This document shows, one piece after another, positions 40,103 to 49,218 of a stretch of DNA of 64,000 bases. The DNA lies in contig JBFWUS010000001.1 of NCBI GenBank assembly GCA_050247155.1, forward strand, positions 132,300-196,299, given 5' to 3'. Below the pieces are notes generated by a model, which saw only the letters and a program-made list of their open reading frames with translations, was not told where the DNA came from and searched no databases. The DNA is from Mesorhizobium_G sp050247155 (GTDB lineage Bacteria > Pseudomonadota > Alphaproteobacteria > Rhizobiales > Rhizobiaceae). The stretch's first letter is position 1, and each line of letters begins with the position of its first letter. Both the position numbers and the translations under genes were made by a program.

Positions 40103-41926
40103 ATGTGTGGAATTGTTGGAATTGTCGGCCACTCGCCAGTCGCGCCGCTGATCGTCGATGCGTTGAAGCGCCTGGAATATCGCGGCTACGACTCCGCCGG
40201 TGTCGCGACCATCGAGCATGGCGAGCTCGCGCGTAGGCGCGCCGAGGGCAAGTTGATCAACCTGGAGCGCCGCCTGACCGCAGAGCCGCTTGGCGGCACG
40301 ATCGGCATCGGCCATACGCGCTGGGCGACCCACGGCGTGCCCAACGAGACCAACGCACACCCGCATTTTTCTAACGGAGTCGCGATCGTCCACAACGGAA
40401 TCATCGAGAACTTCTCTGATCTTAGAGATGAGCTCTCGCGCGACGGTTTCGAGTTTACATCGCAGACCGACACGGAAGTTGTCGCCCATCTCGTCTCGCG
40501 CGAGTTGAAGCACGGCGCTCGGCCGGTCGACGCCGCTTTCAAGGCGCTGAAGCGGCTCGAAGGCGCTTTTGCCTTGGCGATCATGTTCAAGGGCGACGAG
40601 GACTTGATCGTCGGTGCACGCAACGGCCCGCCTCTGGCCGTGGGCCACGGCGACGGCGAGATGTATCTGGGCTCGGACGCGATCGCGCTGGCGCCATTCA
40701 CCAACTCGATCACCTATCTCGAAGACGGCGATTGGGCAGTGGTGCGACGCAACCATGTCCAGATCTACGACATGGCTGGCGAGCCTGTGCAGCGTAAGCG
40801 CCAGCAGTCGATCGGCACGTCGTTCCTGGTCGACAAGGGCAACCACCGCCATTTCATGCACAAGGAAATCCATGAGCAGCCCGAGGTGATTTCTCACACG
40901 CTCGGCAACTATATCGATTTCACCAACGGCAAGACCAAGCCGATTGAACTGCCTTGGGACTTTGCCAAGATCGACCGCTTGGCCATTTCGGCCTGTGGCA
41001 CGGCCTATCTGGCCGGCCTTGTCGGCAAATACTGGTTTGAGCGTTTCGCGCGCCTGCCTGTCGATATCGATGTCGCCTCGGAGTTCCGTTATCGCGAGAT
41101 ACCGCTGTCCAAGAACAGTGCGGCGCTCTTTGTCTCGCAGTCGGGCGAAACCGCGGACACGCTGGCCTCGCTGCGCTACTGCCGCAAGGAAGGCTTGGCG
41201 ATTGGAGCAATCGTCAATGTGCGCGAATCGACAATCGCCCGCGAATCCGACGTGACGCTGCCAACGCTGGCAGGCCCGGAAATCGGCGTGGCTTCGACCA
41301 AGGCATTTACCTGCCAGCTCGCCGTGATGGCGTCTCTGGCGCTGCGCGCCGGCGTCGAGCGCGGCCATATTTCTGCGGACGAAGAGCGGGCGATGACGAA
41401 ACAGCTCGCCGAGACGCCGCGCCTCGCCAGCCAGATCATCAAGCTCGAGGAGCAGATCGAAAAGGTCGCGCATGATCTGGCTCGTACACAGCACGTGCTC
41501 TATCTCGGTCGCGATACCAATTATCCGCTGGCCCTGGAAGGTGCACTGAAGCTCAAGGAGCTGTCCTACATTCACGCCGAGGGCTATGCGGCCGGCGAGT
41601 TGAAACATGGGCCAATCGCACTGATCGACGAGAATATGCCGGTGATTGTCATTGCGCCGCACGACCGCATCTTCGAGAAGACCGTGTCGAACATGCAGGA
41701 GGTAGCGGCGCGCGGCGGCAAGATCATCCTAATCACCGACAAGAAGGGCGCTGAGCGCTCGACCGTGAAGACGCTCGCGACCATCGTGCTGCCGGACGTG
41801 CCGGAGATTATCGCGCCAATTCTGTATGCGCTGCCGATCCAGATGCTGGCCTATTATACGGCCGTCTTCATGGGTACGGACGTCGACCAGCCGCGCAATC
41901 TGGCGAAGTCGGTGACGGTGGAGTGA
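40103..41926 (+). CDS. glmS: Glutamine--fructose-6-phosphate aminotransferase (isomerizing)
   Basis: A 607-residue enzyme that makes glucosamine-6-phosphate, the first step to UDP-GlcNAc. MCGIVGIVG gives the N-terminal nucleophile Cys once Met is removed; YRGYDSAG and the glutaminase site THGVPNETNAHPH follow. Two SIS sugar-isomerase domains begin near AISACGTAYLAG (SQSGETADT) and VLYLGRDTNYPLALEGALKLKE in parts, and it ends with the family's KSVTVE. The length is normal. Confidence 0.97.
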   Translation: MCGIVGIVGHSPVAPLIVDALKRLEYRGYDSAGVATIEHGELARRRAEGKLINLERRLTAEPLGGTIGIGHTRWATHGVPNETNAHPHFSNGVAIVHNGIIENFSDLRDELSRDGFEFTSQTDTEVVAHLVSRELKHGARPVDAAFKALKRLEGAFALAIMFKGDEDLIVGARNGPPLAVGHGDGEMYLGSDAIALAPFTNSITYLEDGDWAVVRRNHVQIYDMAGEPVQRKRQQSIGTSFLVDKGNHRHFMHKEIHEQPEVISHTLGNYIDFTNGKTKPIELPWDFAKIDRLAISACGTAYLAGLVGKYWFERFARLPVDIDVASEFRYREIPLSKNSAALFVSQSGETADTLASLRYCRKEGLAIGAIVNVRESTIARESDVTLPTLAGPEIGVASTKAFTCQLAVMASLALRAGVERGHISADEERAMTKQLAETPRLASQIIKLEEQIEKVAHDLARTQHVLYLGRDTNYPLALEGALKLKELSYIHAEGYAAGELKHGPIALIDENMPVIVIAPHDRIFEKTVSNMQEVAARGGKIILITDKKGAERSTVKTLATIVLPDVPEIIAPILYALPIQMLAYYTAVFMGTDVDQPRNLAKSVTVE

Positions 41927-41935
41927 TGAGGCTTG

Positions 41936-41960
41936 AAATAGTGCATTTGGTGCACTATTT
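41936..41960. promoter_or_regulatory. Palindrome between glmS and the DUF4160 gene (operator or terminator)
   Basis: AAATAGTGCA (41936-41945) and TGCACTATTT (41951-41960) are perfect 10-base arms around TTTGG. The position, 16 bases before the first gene of the DUF4160/DUF2442-HTH pair, suits an autoregulatory operator. The GC content of the stem is low and the following T-run short, so it is a poor terminator. Confidence 0.5.
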
Positions 41961-41975
41961 TGCTGGAAGGCCGTG

Positions 41976-42203
41976 ATGCCGACGATCGCGCGGATCGGCA
42001 ATATCAAAATTCAGGTGTTTGCTGACGATCACAATCCGCCGCACTTTCACGTTGTGACCCCGGACGGCGAGGCCTTGGTTTCGATCGGCCACTTGCGAAT
42101 CCTTCGTGGCGACCTGCGTCGGAAAGACTTTGATGCAGTGAGTGAATGGGCCAACCGGAACTTGGACGTGATCGAAGATGCCTGGAACAGCCTCAATGGA
42201 TGA
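41976..42203 (+). CDS. DUF4160 family protein
   Basis: A 75-residue protein with the family hallmark ADDHNPPHFHV. It begins MPTIARIGNIKIQVFADD; a GTG three bases earlier is an alternative. DUF4160 proteins are often encoded beside DUF2442 proteins, and the pair has been proposed as toxin-antitoxin-like; no activity is proved. The gene overlaps the DUF2442-HTH gene by eight bases, so the two are translated together. A palindrome lies just upstream. Confidence 0.88.
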   Translation: MPTIARIGNIKIQVFADDHNPPHFHVVTPDGEALVSIGHLRILRGDLRRKDFDAVSEWANRNLDVIEDAWNSLNG

Positions 42204-42651
42204 ACGGATCAGCAGAGGCCTTCCGCTTCCGCGTATCGACAAGGTTGAACGACTGGGCGGGCGGCTGGTTAAGATCGGTTGGCGTGGCGGGGAGAGTGAC
42301 GTCAGGGATCTTGGCCCGGCGCTCCTGAGCCATCGGCATTTTATCCCGCTCAGGAACGACGATGTCCTTTTCGCGTCCGTTCGGCCGAATGAAGACGGAA
42401 ATGCACTGGAGTGGGACGGAGGCATCGAACTGTCGGCGGAATGGATCGAACGGCTTCCCATAGCAACGATGGCCAATGTGGATTTCCGCTCCGCTATGGA
42501 AACGCTAGGCTTGAGTCTCGACGGAATGGCCGCGCAACTGGAAATCTCACGCCGGCTAGTCGCAGACTACCGCCGCGACAAGCCTATTCCGCGGCATATT
42601 GCACTCGCCACGCGCTATCTGGTCGAACATCGACAAGCGGCTGCTAGCTGA
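42196..42651 (+). CDS. DUF2442 domain protein with C-terminal helix-turn-helix
   Basis: A 151-residue two-part protein. The N-terminal ~85 residues (PRIDKVERLGGRLVKIGWRGG... LLSHRHFIPLRND... ELSAEWIERLP) match DUF2442. The C-terminal ~50 residues (METLGLSLDGMAAQLEISRRLVADYRRDKPIPRHIALATRYLVEH in parts) resemble an XRE-like DNA-binding domain. The ATG overlaps the DUF4160 stop. By analogy with toxin-antitoxin operons, this protein may be the DNA-binding partner that acts at the upstream palindrome; that is inference. crcB begins three bases after its stop. Confidence 0.82.
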   Translation: MDERISRGLPLPRIDKVERLGGRLVKIGWRGGESDVRDLGPALLSHRHFIPLRNDDVLFASVRPNEDGNALEWDGGIELSAEWIERLPIATMANVDFRSAMETLGLSLDGMAAQLEISRRLVADYRRDKPIPRHIALATRYLVEHRQAAAS

Positions 42652-42653
42652 CG

Positions 42654-43031
42654 ATGCAAAACCTTCTCCTCGTCATGATCGGCGGCGGCATAGGGGCCAG
42701 CGCGCGTCACCTGGTCAATCTCGGCGTGCCGAAATTGGCCGGGGTCGGATTTCCCTGGGCGACCGTCGTCGTCAACATTGTCGGATCGTTGGCCATGGGC
42801 GTTCTGGTCGGGCTACTGGCTCGGCGCTCGGGTGACACCACGGCGATGCGGCTCTTCCTTGCAACTGGCATTCTCGGTGGCTTCACCACTTTTTCCGCCT
42901 TCTCGCTCGATTTTGTGACGCTTTGGGAGCGTGGCGCGGCTGGCACAGCTTTCGCTTATGCGCTGTTCAGCGTCATAGGCGCGCTGGCCGCCATTTTTGC
43001 CGGATTGTGGCTCGTGCGCGCTGCCGGCTGA
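42654..43031 (+). CDS. crcB: Fluoride ion channel CrcB/Fluc
   Basis: A 125-residue membrane protein with four helices. The conserved asparagine in TVVVNIVGSLAMG and the GFTTFSAFS segment, with its pore phenylalanines, identify CrcB/Fluc, which exports fluoride as a dual-topology dimer. It starts three bases after the DUF2442 gene, so it is probably cotranscribed. No fluoride riboswitch can be placed upstream, since the region is coding. Confidence 0.93.
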   Translation: MQNLLLVMIGGGIGASARHLVNLGVPKLAGVGFPWATVVVNIVGSLAMGVLVGLLARRSGDTTAMRLFLATGILGGFTTFSAFSLDFVTLWERGAAGTAFAYALFSVIGALAAIFAGLWLVRAAG

Positions 43032-43070
43032 TGCTATTGGCTGCCGCTTGAAGCGAAAATCCGGGAAAAA

Positions 43071-44057
43071 ATGGCAGGCGTCGAACAGATCACCGTCGGC
43101 AAGGACGAGCAGGGCATGCGGCTGGACCGGTGGTTCAAGGTGCATTTCCCGGGCCTCGGCTTTGGCCATCTGCAGAAATTGCTGCGTTCCGGCCAGGTTC
43201 GCGTCGATGGCGGCCGGGTCAAGGCGGACACGCGTGTCGAGCCCGGCCAGATGGTTCGCGTTCCGCCGCTCGGGGTCGACAAGAAGGGCGACGAAAACCT
43301 CACCGGTCATTCCATCCGCAACCAGGGCGATGCGGATGTCCTGGCCAAGATGACACTTTATGAGGATGCAAAGGTCTTCGTTTTCAACAAGCCGTCAGGT
43401 CTTGCGGTGCAGGGCGGTTCGGGCGTGTCGCGCCATGTTGACGGCATGCTGGAAGCGCTCCGCAACAAAAAGGGCGAGAAACCCCGCCTTGTGCATCGCC
43501 TCGACCGCGACACGTCCGGCGTGCTGGTCGTCGCCCGCACGCGTTTGGCTGCGATGAAGCTGGCTGAAGCTTTTCGCGCTCGCGAGACCAAGAAAACGTA
43601 CTGGTCGCTTGTCAAAGGCGTGCCGAAAAAGCGTGAGGACAAGATTTCGACCTGGCTGGTCAAGGAGCCGACGCAAGACGGCGACCGCATGCGCATCGCC
43701 AAGCATGGCGAAGAGGGGGCGGACCATGCCGTGTCTTACTATCGGGTGCTCGAACAGGCCGGCCAGTCGCTGTCCTGGCTCGAGATGGAGCCGTACACCG
43801 GCCGCACGCACCAGCTACGCGTTCATGCAGCGCACATCGGCAATCCGATCATCGGCGACCCGAAATATTTTGAAGCCGACACCAATTGGGATTTTCCCGG
43901 CGGAATGCAAAACCGTCTGCATCTGCATGCTCGCCGTATCCTGATCCCGCACCCTGACAAAGGCGTCATCGACGTGACCGCGCCGATGCCGCCGCATATG
44001 CGGCAGAGCTGGAACCTGCTCGGCTTCGATGAGGCCAGCGCGGAGGAAGAATCTTGA
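43071..44057 (+). CDS. RluA family 23S rRNA pseudouridine synthase (RluC/RluD-like)
   Basis: A 328-residue enzyme. An N-terminal S4 RNA-binding domain (RLDRWFKVHFPGLGFGHLQKLLRSGQVRVDGGRVKADTRV in parts, residues 15-60) precedes the catalytic domain with the active-site aspartate in LVHRLDRDTSGVLVVAR and the later GRTHQLRVH. The family modifies uridines in 23S rRNA; the exact site cannot be told from the sequence. The EamA gene overlaps its end by four bases. Confidence 0.92.
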   Translation: MAGVEQITVGKDEQGMRLDRWFKVHFPGLGFGHLQKLLRSGQVRVDGGRVKADTRVEPGQMVRVPPLGVDKKGDENLTGHSIRNQGDADVLAKMTLYEDAKVFVFNKPSGLAVQGGSGVSRHVDGMLEALRNKKGEKPRLVHRLDRDTSGVLVVARTRLAAMKLAEAFRARETKKTYWSLVKGVPKKREDKISTWLVKEPTQDGDRMRIAKHGEEGADHAVSYYRVLEQAGQSLSWLEMEPYTGRTHQLRVHAAHIGNPIIGDPKYFEADTNWDFPGGMQNRLHLHARRILIPHPDKGVIDVTAPMPPHMRQSWNLLGFDEASAEEES

Positions 44058-44962
44058 CCACCAGCACGCTCGACCGTCGCGTCGCCGTCGATGCGGTGGC
44101 CGTTGCGATCATGATCTTCTTGACCTTTTCGTGGGGTCTCAACGGCGCGGCGCAGAAGCTTTCCAATCTCGGCTTCAACCCCGTCTTCACCTCGGTATTC
44201 CGCTCGGCGCTCGGCGCGCTTCTTGTCTATTTCTGGTGCGTCGCACGCGGCATACCGCTGTTCAACCGGGACGGCACTTTGCCAGCGGGCTTGCTGGCGG
44301 GCTTTCTGTTCGGCGCTGAATTTCTCCTGATCTTCATCGGATTCGACTACACCTCGCTTGGCCGCGGCTCGCTGATGGTCAACACCATGCCATTCTGGGT
44401 GTTGATCGGCGCACATTTCCTGCTTGGCGAACGGATGAGTTTGGCGAGGCTGTTTGGAGTGGCGCTGGCTTTCGGCGGCGTGGTCGTCATCTTTTCCGAT
44501 AAGCTCGGCGCGCCGGGACCAGATGCTTGGATCGGAGACCTTCTAACTCTTGCGGCAGGCGTGCTGTGGGGTGCAACATCGCTGGTCATCAAGGGCAGCC
44601 GGCTGAACAATGCGAGTGCAGAAAAGCTGCTGCTTTATCAATTAGTCGTGTCGGCGGCGATGAGCGCGCCGCTATTGCTCTTTGCCGGCCCGATGTTTCG
44701 CGCGGTGTCGGCCTTGTCGATTGGCGCTTTGCTGTTCCAGGCCATCTTCGTGGTTGCCTTTACCTACCTGGTCTGGTTCTGGCTGATGCGGCGGTATCCT
44801 GCGTCGGGCCTGGCCAGCTTCGCCTTTCTGACGCCGGCTTTTTCGGTTCTGATCGGCGCCGTTCTGCTCGGTGAACCGCTGACCTGGAAGATCGGCCTCG
44901 CCCTCATTTTGATCGCTGGCGGCCTGATCATCGTCAATCGGCCAACGCGAACGCCGGGATAG
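44054..44962 (+). CDS. EamA/DMT family transporter
   Basis: A 302-residue inner-membrane protein with ten helices in two EamA repeats (around 14-140 and 155-295). The TTG start overlaps the stop of the pseudouridine synthase gene (TTGA) and has GGAGGAAG upstream. The family exports or imports metabolites such as amino acids; the substrate is not predictable. The ATP12 gene begins six bases after its stop. Confidence 0.9.
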   Translation: MTTSTLDRRVAVDAVAVAIMIFLTFSWGLNGAAQKLSNLGFNPVFTSVFRSALGALLVYFWCVARGIPLFNRDGTLPAGLLAGFLFGAEFLLIFIGFDYTSLGRGSLMVNTMPFWVLIGAHFLLGERMSLARLFGVALAFGGVVVIFSDKLGAPGPDAWIGDLLTLAAGVLWGATSLVIKGSRLNNASAEKLLLYQLVVSAAMSAPLLLFAGPMFRAVSALSIGALLFQAIFVVAFTYLVWFWLMRRYPASGLASFAFLTPAFSVLIGAVLLGEPLTWKIGLALILIAGGLIIVNRPTRTPG

Positions 44963-44967
44963 AAATC

Positions 44968-45765
44968 ATGCGTGATATTCTGGAAGACCTCGAAAACGGT
45001 CACCTGATTTCCGATCCCGACCCGGTGAAGCGGGCGCAGAACCAGATGCGTACCGCGCTGCCGAAGCGGTTTTACACCGACGTTACGGTAGAAGAGGGCG
45101 ACAACGGCTTCGTGGTCAGACTGGATGGCCGGGCTGTGCGCACGCCTGCCAGGGCGGTTCTTGCGCTGCCGACGAGGGAGGCGGCGCAGATCGTCGCCGA
45201 CGAATTCGCCGCGCAGCAGGATGTCATCGACCCAGTCACTATGCCGGCGATGCGGCTGGTCAATACGGCTATCGACGGCGTGGCAAAGGAAGACGATGCG
45301 GTGGCCGAAGACATTCTTCGCTTCGCCTCGTCCGACCTTCTTTGCTATCGCGCTGACAGCCCCGAAGGACTGGTAGCCCGGCAGAATTATGCGTGGGATC
45401 CTGTCCTGGATTGGGCTTCGTCGGTGCTCGGCGCGCGGTTTCTGTTGGCCGAGGGAGTGATTCACGTCACGCAGCCGCCGACATCCATCACCGCGCTGCG
45501 CATCCATCTGGATCAGCGCCGGGAGCCCGTGCGGCTCGCGGCACTGCATCTCATGACTTCGCTCACCGGATCAGCGCTGCTGGCGCTGGCGGTCGACGCT
45601 GACGAGATGACAGCAGAGGACGCCTGGCGTGCGGCCCATGTCGATGAAGACTGGCAGATCGAGCATTGGGGGCAGGATTCGGAAGCCGTCGCCCGCCGCA
45701 ATGCGCGCTGGCGTGATATGAACGCGGCTGCGCGGATGATCGCGGCGCTTCGGTCCTCCGCATAA
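44968..45765 (+). CDS. ATP12 family F1-ATPase assembly chaperone
   Basis: A 265-residue protein. Sequence typical of ATP12 includes RFYTDVTVEE, GFVVRLDGRAVRTPARAVLALPT, LCYRADSPEGLVARQNYAWDPVLDW in parts and the C-terminal HVDEDWQIEHWGQD. In mitochondria ATP12 protects the F1 alpha subunit before assembly; alphaproteobacterial copies are assumed to do the same. The full length is normal. Confidence 0.93.
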   Translation: MRDILEDLENGHLISDPDPVKRAQNQMRTALPKRFYTDVTVEEGDNGFVVRLDGRAVRTPARAVLALPTREAAQIVADEFAAQQDVIDPVTMPAMRLVNTAIDGVAKEDDAVAEDILRFASSDLLCYRADSPEGLVARQNYAWDPVLDWASSVLGARFLLAEGVIHVTQPPTSITALRIHLDQRREPVRLAALHLMTSLTGSALLALAVDADEMTAEDAWRAAHVDEDWQIEHWGQDSEAVARRNARWRDMNAAARMIAALRSSA

Positions 45766-45862
45766 CAACGCGGAGGCATAACGTTTCGGTGTTGATTGAG
45801 CCAGCCTGACCGCGCTTAGTTGAATTGCGGGGGGCTTTTGCATGGCATGCAGGAGCCTTGAA

Positions 45863-47455
45863 ATGATCAGACGCGCTACTTTGGCTTTGGCCCTCCTGGC
45901 CTCAGTCGCTCTCCCGACTCAACTCGTCGCCCAGTCGGCGACCGCCGAAAAAATCGACGATCTCAAGCAGCGTGTCATTCAGGGTATCGAGCAGCGCGCC
46001 AAACTCGCCCAGGAAATGGTCGACACGCAGTTCAGCTTCGGCGAGCTCGGTTTCCAGGAAATCGAGACGTCGAAATACATCACGGGCATTCTTGAAAAGA
46101 ACGGTTTTACCGTGAAACGGGACGTTGCCGGCCTACCCACCGGCTGGATCGCGACCTGGGGTTCCGGCAAGCCGGTGATCGCGCTGGGCAGCGACATTGA
46201 TGGCCTACCCACCACATCGCAATATCCAGGCGTCGCCTACAAGCGGCCGATGATCGAAGGGGCGCCGGGCCATGGCGAGGGTCACAATTCCGGGCAGGCG
46301 GTGAACATCGTCGCGGCGATCGCGCTGAAGGAAATCATGGAGCAGGAGAAGATCCCCGGCACCCTGATGCTCTGGCCGGGAGTCGCCGAGGAGCTGCTGG
46401 CCGGGAAGGCCTACATGGTGCGCGACGGCATCTTCAAGGATGTCGACGCCGTACTTTTCACCCATGTCGGTGACAATCTGGACGTCACATGGGGGCAGCC
46501 CAACGGCACCGGCATGGTTTCCGTCGAATACACCTTCAAGGGCGAAACCGCGCACTCGGCCAGCGCGCCATGGCGCGGGCGCAGCGCGCTGGATGGCGTC
46601 GAACTCATGAATGTCGGCTGGAACATGCGGCGCGAGCATCTGCGGCCGGAGCAGCGTTCGCACTACGTCATCACCGAGGGCGGAGATCAGCCGAACGTCG
46701 TGCCACAGGAGGCGACGGTCTGGTATTTCATCCGTGAACAGGATTTTGCCAACATCTCGAAAAACTTCGAGATCGCGAATGTGATTTCCGAAGCTGCGGC
46801 GAAGATGAGCGATACGAGCGTGAGCCGCAAGATCGTCGGAACGGCCGCGCCGCGCCACTTCAACAAACCGATGGCTGAAGCGGCCTTCGCCAATATCGAG
46901 AAGGTTGGCCTCCCCACTTGGACCGAGGACGACCAAAAATTCGCTAAGGCGGTGCAGAAGGTCGCGAAAGGCAAGGAAGATGGCTTGGCGACCAAGCTGA
47001 AACCTCTCGGCAAGCCCGTTGAAAAGCCGGAGAGCGGCGGTTCGGACGACATCGGCGACATCTCCTGGGTCGTGCCGACAATCACGCTGCGCTATCCGTC
47101 GAACATTCCGAACCTGCCGGGGCACAATTGGGTCAATGCCATGGCGATGGCCACGCCGATCGCGCACAAAGGCGTCGTTGCCGGTTCGAAAGTCATCGGC
47201 ATGACGACGCTCGATTTGCTGATGGACCCGAAACTCGTCGAGGCGAGCAAGGTCTATTTCAACGACGTTCAGAACAAAGACCAGAAATACCTTCCGGTGC
47301 TGAATGCGGATGACAAGCCGCAGACGCAGAAGAATGTGGAGATCATGGCGCAGTTTCGCGACCAGATGAAAGCGTTCTACTACGATCCGGCGAAGTACCC
47401 GACCTATCTGGAGCAACTCGGCGTCAAATATCCCGAGCTCGAACCGGCCAAATAG
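45863..47455 (+). CDS. Secreted M20D amidohydrolase (AbgB-like)
   Basis: A 530-residue amidohydrolase with a signal peptide (MIRRATLALALLASVALPTQLVAQ), so it acts in the periplasm. Metal-binding features are GHGEGHNSGQ, PGVAEELLAGK and THVGDNLDVTWG; a dimerisation domain follows. It is close in layout to AbgB, which cleaves p-aminobenzoyl-glutamate, but most AbgB proteins are cytoplasmic. AGGAGCCTTGAA before the ATG at 45863 decides the start. The nearest gene downstream is convergent. Confidence 0.88.
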   Translation: MIRRATLALALLASVALPTQLVAQSATAEKIDDLKQRVIQGIEQRAKLAQEMVDTQFSFGELGFQEIETSKYITGILEKNGFTVKRDVAGLPTGWIATWGSGKPVIALGSDIDGLPTTSQYPGVAYKRPMIEGAPGHGEGHNSGQAVNIVAAIALKEIMEQEKIPGTLMLWPGVAEELLAGKAYMVRDGIFKDVDAVLFTHVGDNLDVTWGQPNGTGMVSVEYTFKGETAHSASAPWRGRSALDGVELMNVGWNMRREHLRPEQRSHYVITEGGDQPNVVPQEATVWYFIREQDFANISKNFEIANVISEAAAKMSDTSVSRKIVGTAAPRHFNKPMAEAAFANIEKVGLPTWTEDDQKFAKAVQKVAKGKEDGLATKLKPLGKPVEKPESGGSDDIGDISWVVPTITLRYPSNIPNLPGHNWVNAMAMATPIAHKGVVAGSKVIGMTTLDLLMDPKLVEASKVYFNDVQNKDQKYLPVLNADDKPQTQKNVEIMAQFRDQMKAFYYDPAKYPTYLEQLGVKYPELEPAK

Positions 47456-47457
47456 GG

Positions 47458-48258
47458 TCAGATGCCCCTAAAGCGGGGCTGGCGCTTGTCGCGGAAGGCT
47501 GTCCGGCCTTCCGCATAGTCTTCGCTGGCAAAGGTCCGGTCGCCCGCAGCCATGGCGGCTGAAATAGTTGCGGTATCGCCGCTCAACGCTGCCGCGATCG
47601 ACAGCTTGGACGCCTTGATCGACAAAGGCGCGTTGGCAGCGATCTGATGGGCGATTTCGTCGACACGCGCGTCGAAGCGGTCCGTCTGAACAATCTGGAG
47701 CAGGAAACCGCAGACAAGCGCCGCTGCGGCGTCGATGTGCGCGGCCGAATAGGTGAGATAGCGGGCCATTTGTGGGCCGGCGCTCGATACAATGTCAATC
47801 ATCGCGTCCTGTGGGTAGGCGAGGCCGAGCCGTGCCGCCGGCACCGAAAACTCCGCATCGGGCGTCGCGATACGCAGGTCCGCGGCAGCGGCAAGCCCAA
47901 ACCCGCCACCGAAACAGATGCCACGAATGGCGGCGATCACCGGTACGCCGGCGTTTCGTATGGCGGCGAATGCGGCCGAGTTCGCGGCCTCGTAGACGCG
48001 CGCCGTCGCCTCATCGCGACGCACCGTGTCGAACTCGGAGATATCGGCGCCGGCCGAAAAATCATCGCCACGACCGGAAAGCACGATTACCCGCGTTTCC
48101 GGTTGTCGGGCCAGCGCCGGCACGAGCTCAACCAGTCTTTGCCAGCTTGCCAGATTGATCGCGTTTCGCCGCTTCGGATTGTCGAAAACGATACGCGTCA
48201 CCGGCCCGTCATGCTCGACAGTCAAACAATCCTGTTGCGCCGGGTCTTGAAGCGGCAT
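47458..48258 (-). CDS. Crotonase-fold protein (enoyl-CoA hydratase-like), catalytic Glu residues missing
   Basis: A 266-residue crotonase-superfamily protein. The CoA-binding and oxyanion-hole region SGRGDDFSAGADISEFD and the glycine-rich GICFGGGFGLAAAADLRIAT are present. In rat enoyl-CoA hydratase the two catalytic glutamates follow GGGC and QP; here the matching residues are Gly121 (GGGFG) and Ala141 (VPAA). It is therefore unlikely to be a classical hydratase. The start at MPLQDPAQQD was chosen as the family start. It is divergent from cysE. Confidence 0.85.
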   Translation of the reverse strand: MPLQDPAQQDCLTVEHDGPVTRIVFDNPKRRNAINLASWQRLVELVPALARQPETRVIVLSGRGDDFSAGADISEFDTVRRDEATARVYEAANSAAFAAIRNAGVPVIAAIRGICFGGGFGLAAAADLRIATPDAEFSVPAARLGLAYPQDAMIDIVSSAGPQMARYLTYSAAHIDAAAALVCGFLLQIVQTDRFDARVDEIAHQIAANAPLSIKASKLSIAAALSGDTATISAAMAAGDRTFASEDYAEGRTAFRDKRQPRFRGI

Positions 48259-48369
48259 GACAAATGTCCAATTGACAGGCTGATAAGGAAAATTGAATTC
48301 AAGGGCGCTAAAGCTTCGATTATTGTGAAGCTCGATCGCCGACAAGGCCGACAAGCAGGAAACAGGTCC

Positions 48370-49218
48370 ATGAGTAACTCGAATGTCGCGCGCGCCAAGA
48401 CCGTGCAAGCTGTCGACCCGATCTGGACAACGATCCAGTCGGAAGCGGAGGCCGCCGTTGGCAAGGACCCGGTGCTGGCTGCCTTTCTCTATGCCACGAT
48501 TCTGAATCACGACACGCTGGAGCAGGCGGTGATCCACCGCATCTCCGAGCGACTGGCCCATCAAGACCTCGGCGCCGATCTGATCCGCCAGACATTTACG
48601 GCCATGGCTGAAGACCAGCCCGAGTGGAGCAATATCGTTCGCACCGACATCCAGGCGTACTATGATCGCGATCCGGCCTGCGACCGGTTCCTGATGCCGG
48701 TGCTCTATTTCAAAGGGTTTCACGCGATCCAGACGCACCGCCTGGCGCATTGGCTGTGGAACCGCGACCGTAAGGATTTTGCGCTCTACCTGCAAAGCCG
48801 CTCATCTTCGGTGTTCCAGACGGACATCAACCCGGCTTCGCGCATCGGCAAGGGCATCTTCTTCGACCACGCCACTGGCATTGTCGTCGGCGCGACGGCG
48901 GTCATCGAAGATAACGTCTCGATCTTGCAAGGTGTGACGCTCGGCGGGACCGGCAAGGAAACGGGTGATCGGCATCCGAAGATTCGCTACGGCGTGCTGA
49001 TTGGCGCCGGCGCCAAGATCCTCGGCAATATCGAGGTTGGTCATTGCTCGAAGGTCGCGTCCGGTTCGGTCGTGCTTGCTCCTGTGCCGCACAACAAGAC
49101 CGTTGCCGGTGTGCCGGCCCGCGTCGTTGGCGAGACGGGTTGCGACCAGCCGTCTCGCGTCATGGATCAGTATCTGCCGTCGCAGATCGTCGACACGATC
49201 TCGACCTACGACATCTGA
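48370..49218 (+). CDS. cysE: Serine O-acetyltransferase
   Basis: A 282-residue enzyme that makes O-acetylserine for cysteine synthesis. The N-terminal helical domain (WTTIQSEAEAAVGKDPVLAAFLYATILNH in parts) and the left-handed beta-helix with SRIGKGIFFDHATGIVVG and LGGTGKETGDRHPKI match CysE. The end DTISTYDI resembles the C-terminal tail ending in Ile that docks into CysK. CAGGAAACAGG lies before the ATG; the frame extends much further upstream only as a shadow. Confidence 0.95.
   Translation: MSNSNVARAKTVQAVDPIWTTIQSEAEAAVGKDPVLAAFLYATILNHDTLEQAVIHRISERLAHQDLGADLIRQTFTAMAEDQPEWSNIVRTDIQAYYDRDPACDRFLMPVLYFKGFHAIQTHRLAHWLWNRDRKDFALYLQSRSSSVFQTDINPASRIGKGIFFDHATGIVVGATAVIEDNVSILQGVTLGGTGKETGDRHPKIRYGVLIGAGAKILGNIEVGHCSKVASGSVVLAPVPHNKTVAGVPARVVGETGCDQPSRVMDQYLPSQIVDTISTYDI

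Noticed and set aside
40049..41662. 537-codon open frame antisense to glmS
   Set aside because: It is a high-GC shadow of glmS.
42600..42653. Fluoride riboswitch ahead of crcB
   Set aside because: Only two bases separate crcB from the coding region of the DUF2442 gene, and no riboswitch fold is visible.
47647..48369. Long upstream extension of the cysE reading frame
   Set aside because: It is antisense to the crotonase-fold gene and has Arg/Gly-rich, unconserved translation. cysE starts at 48370 with a ribosome-binding site.
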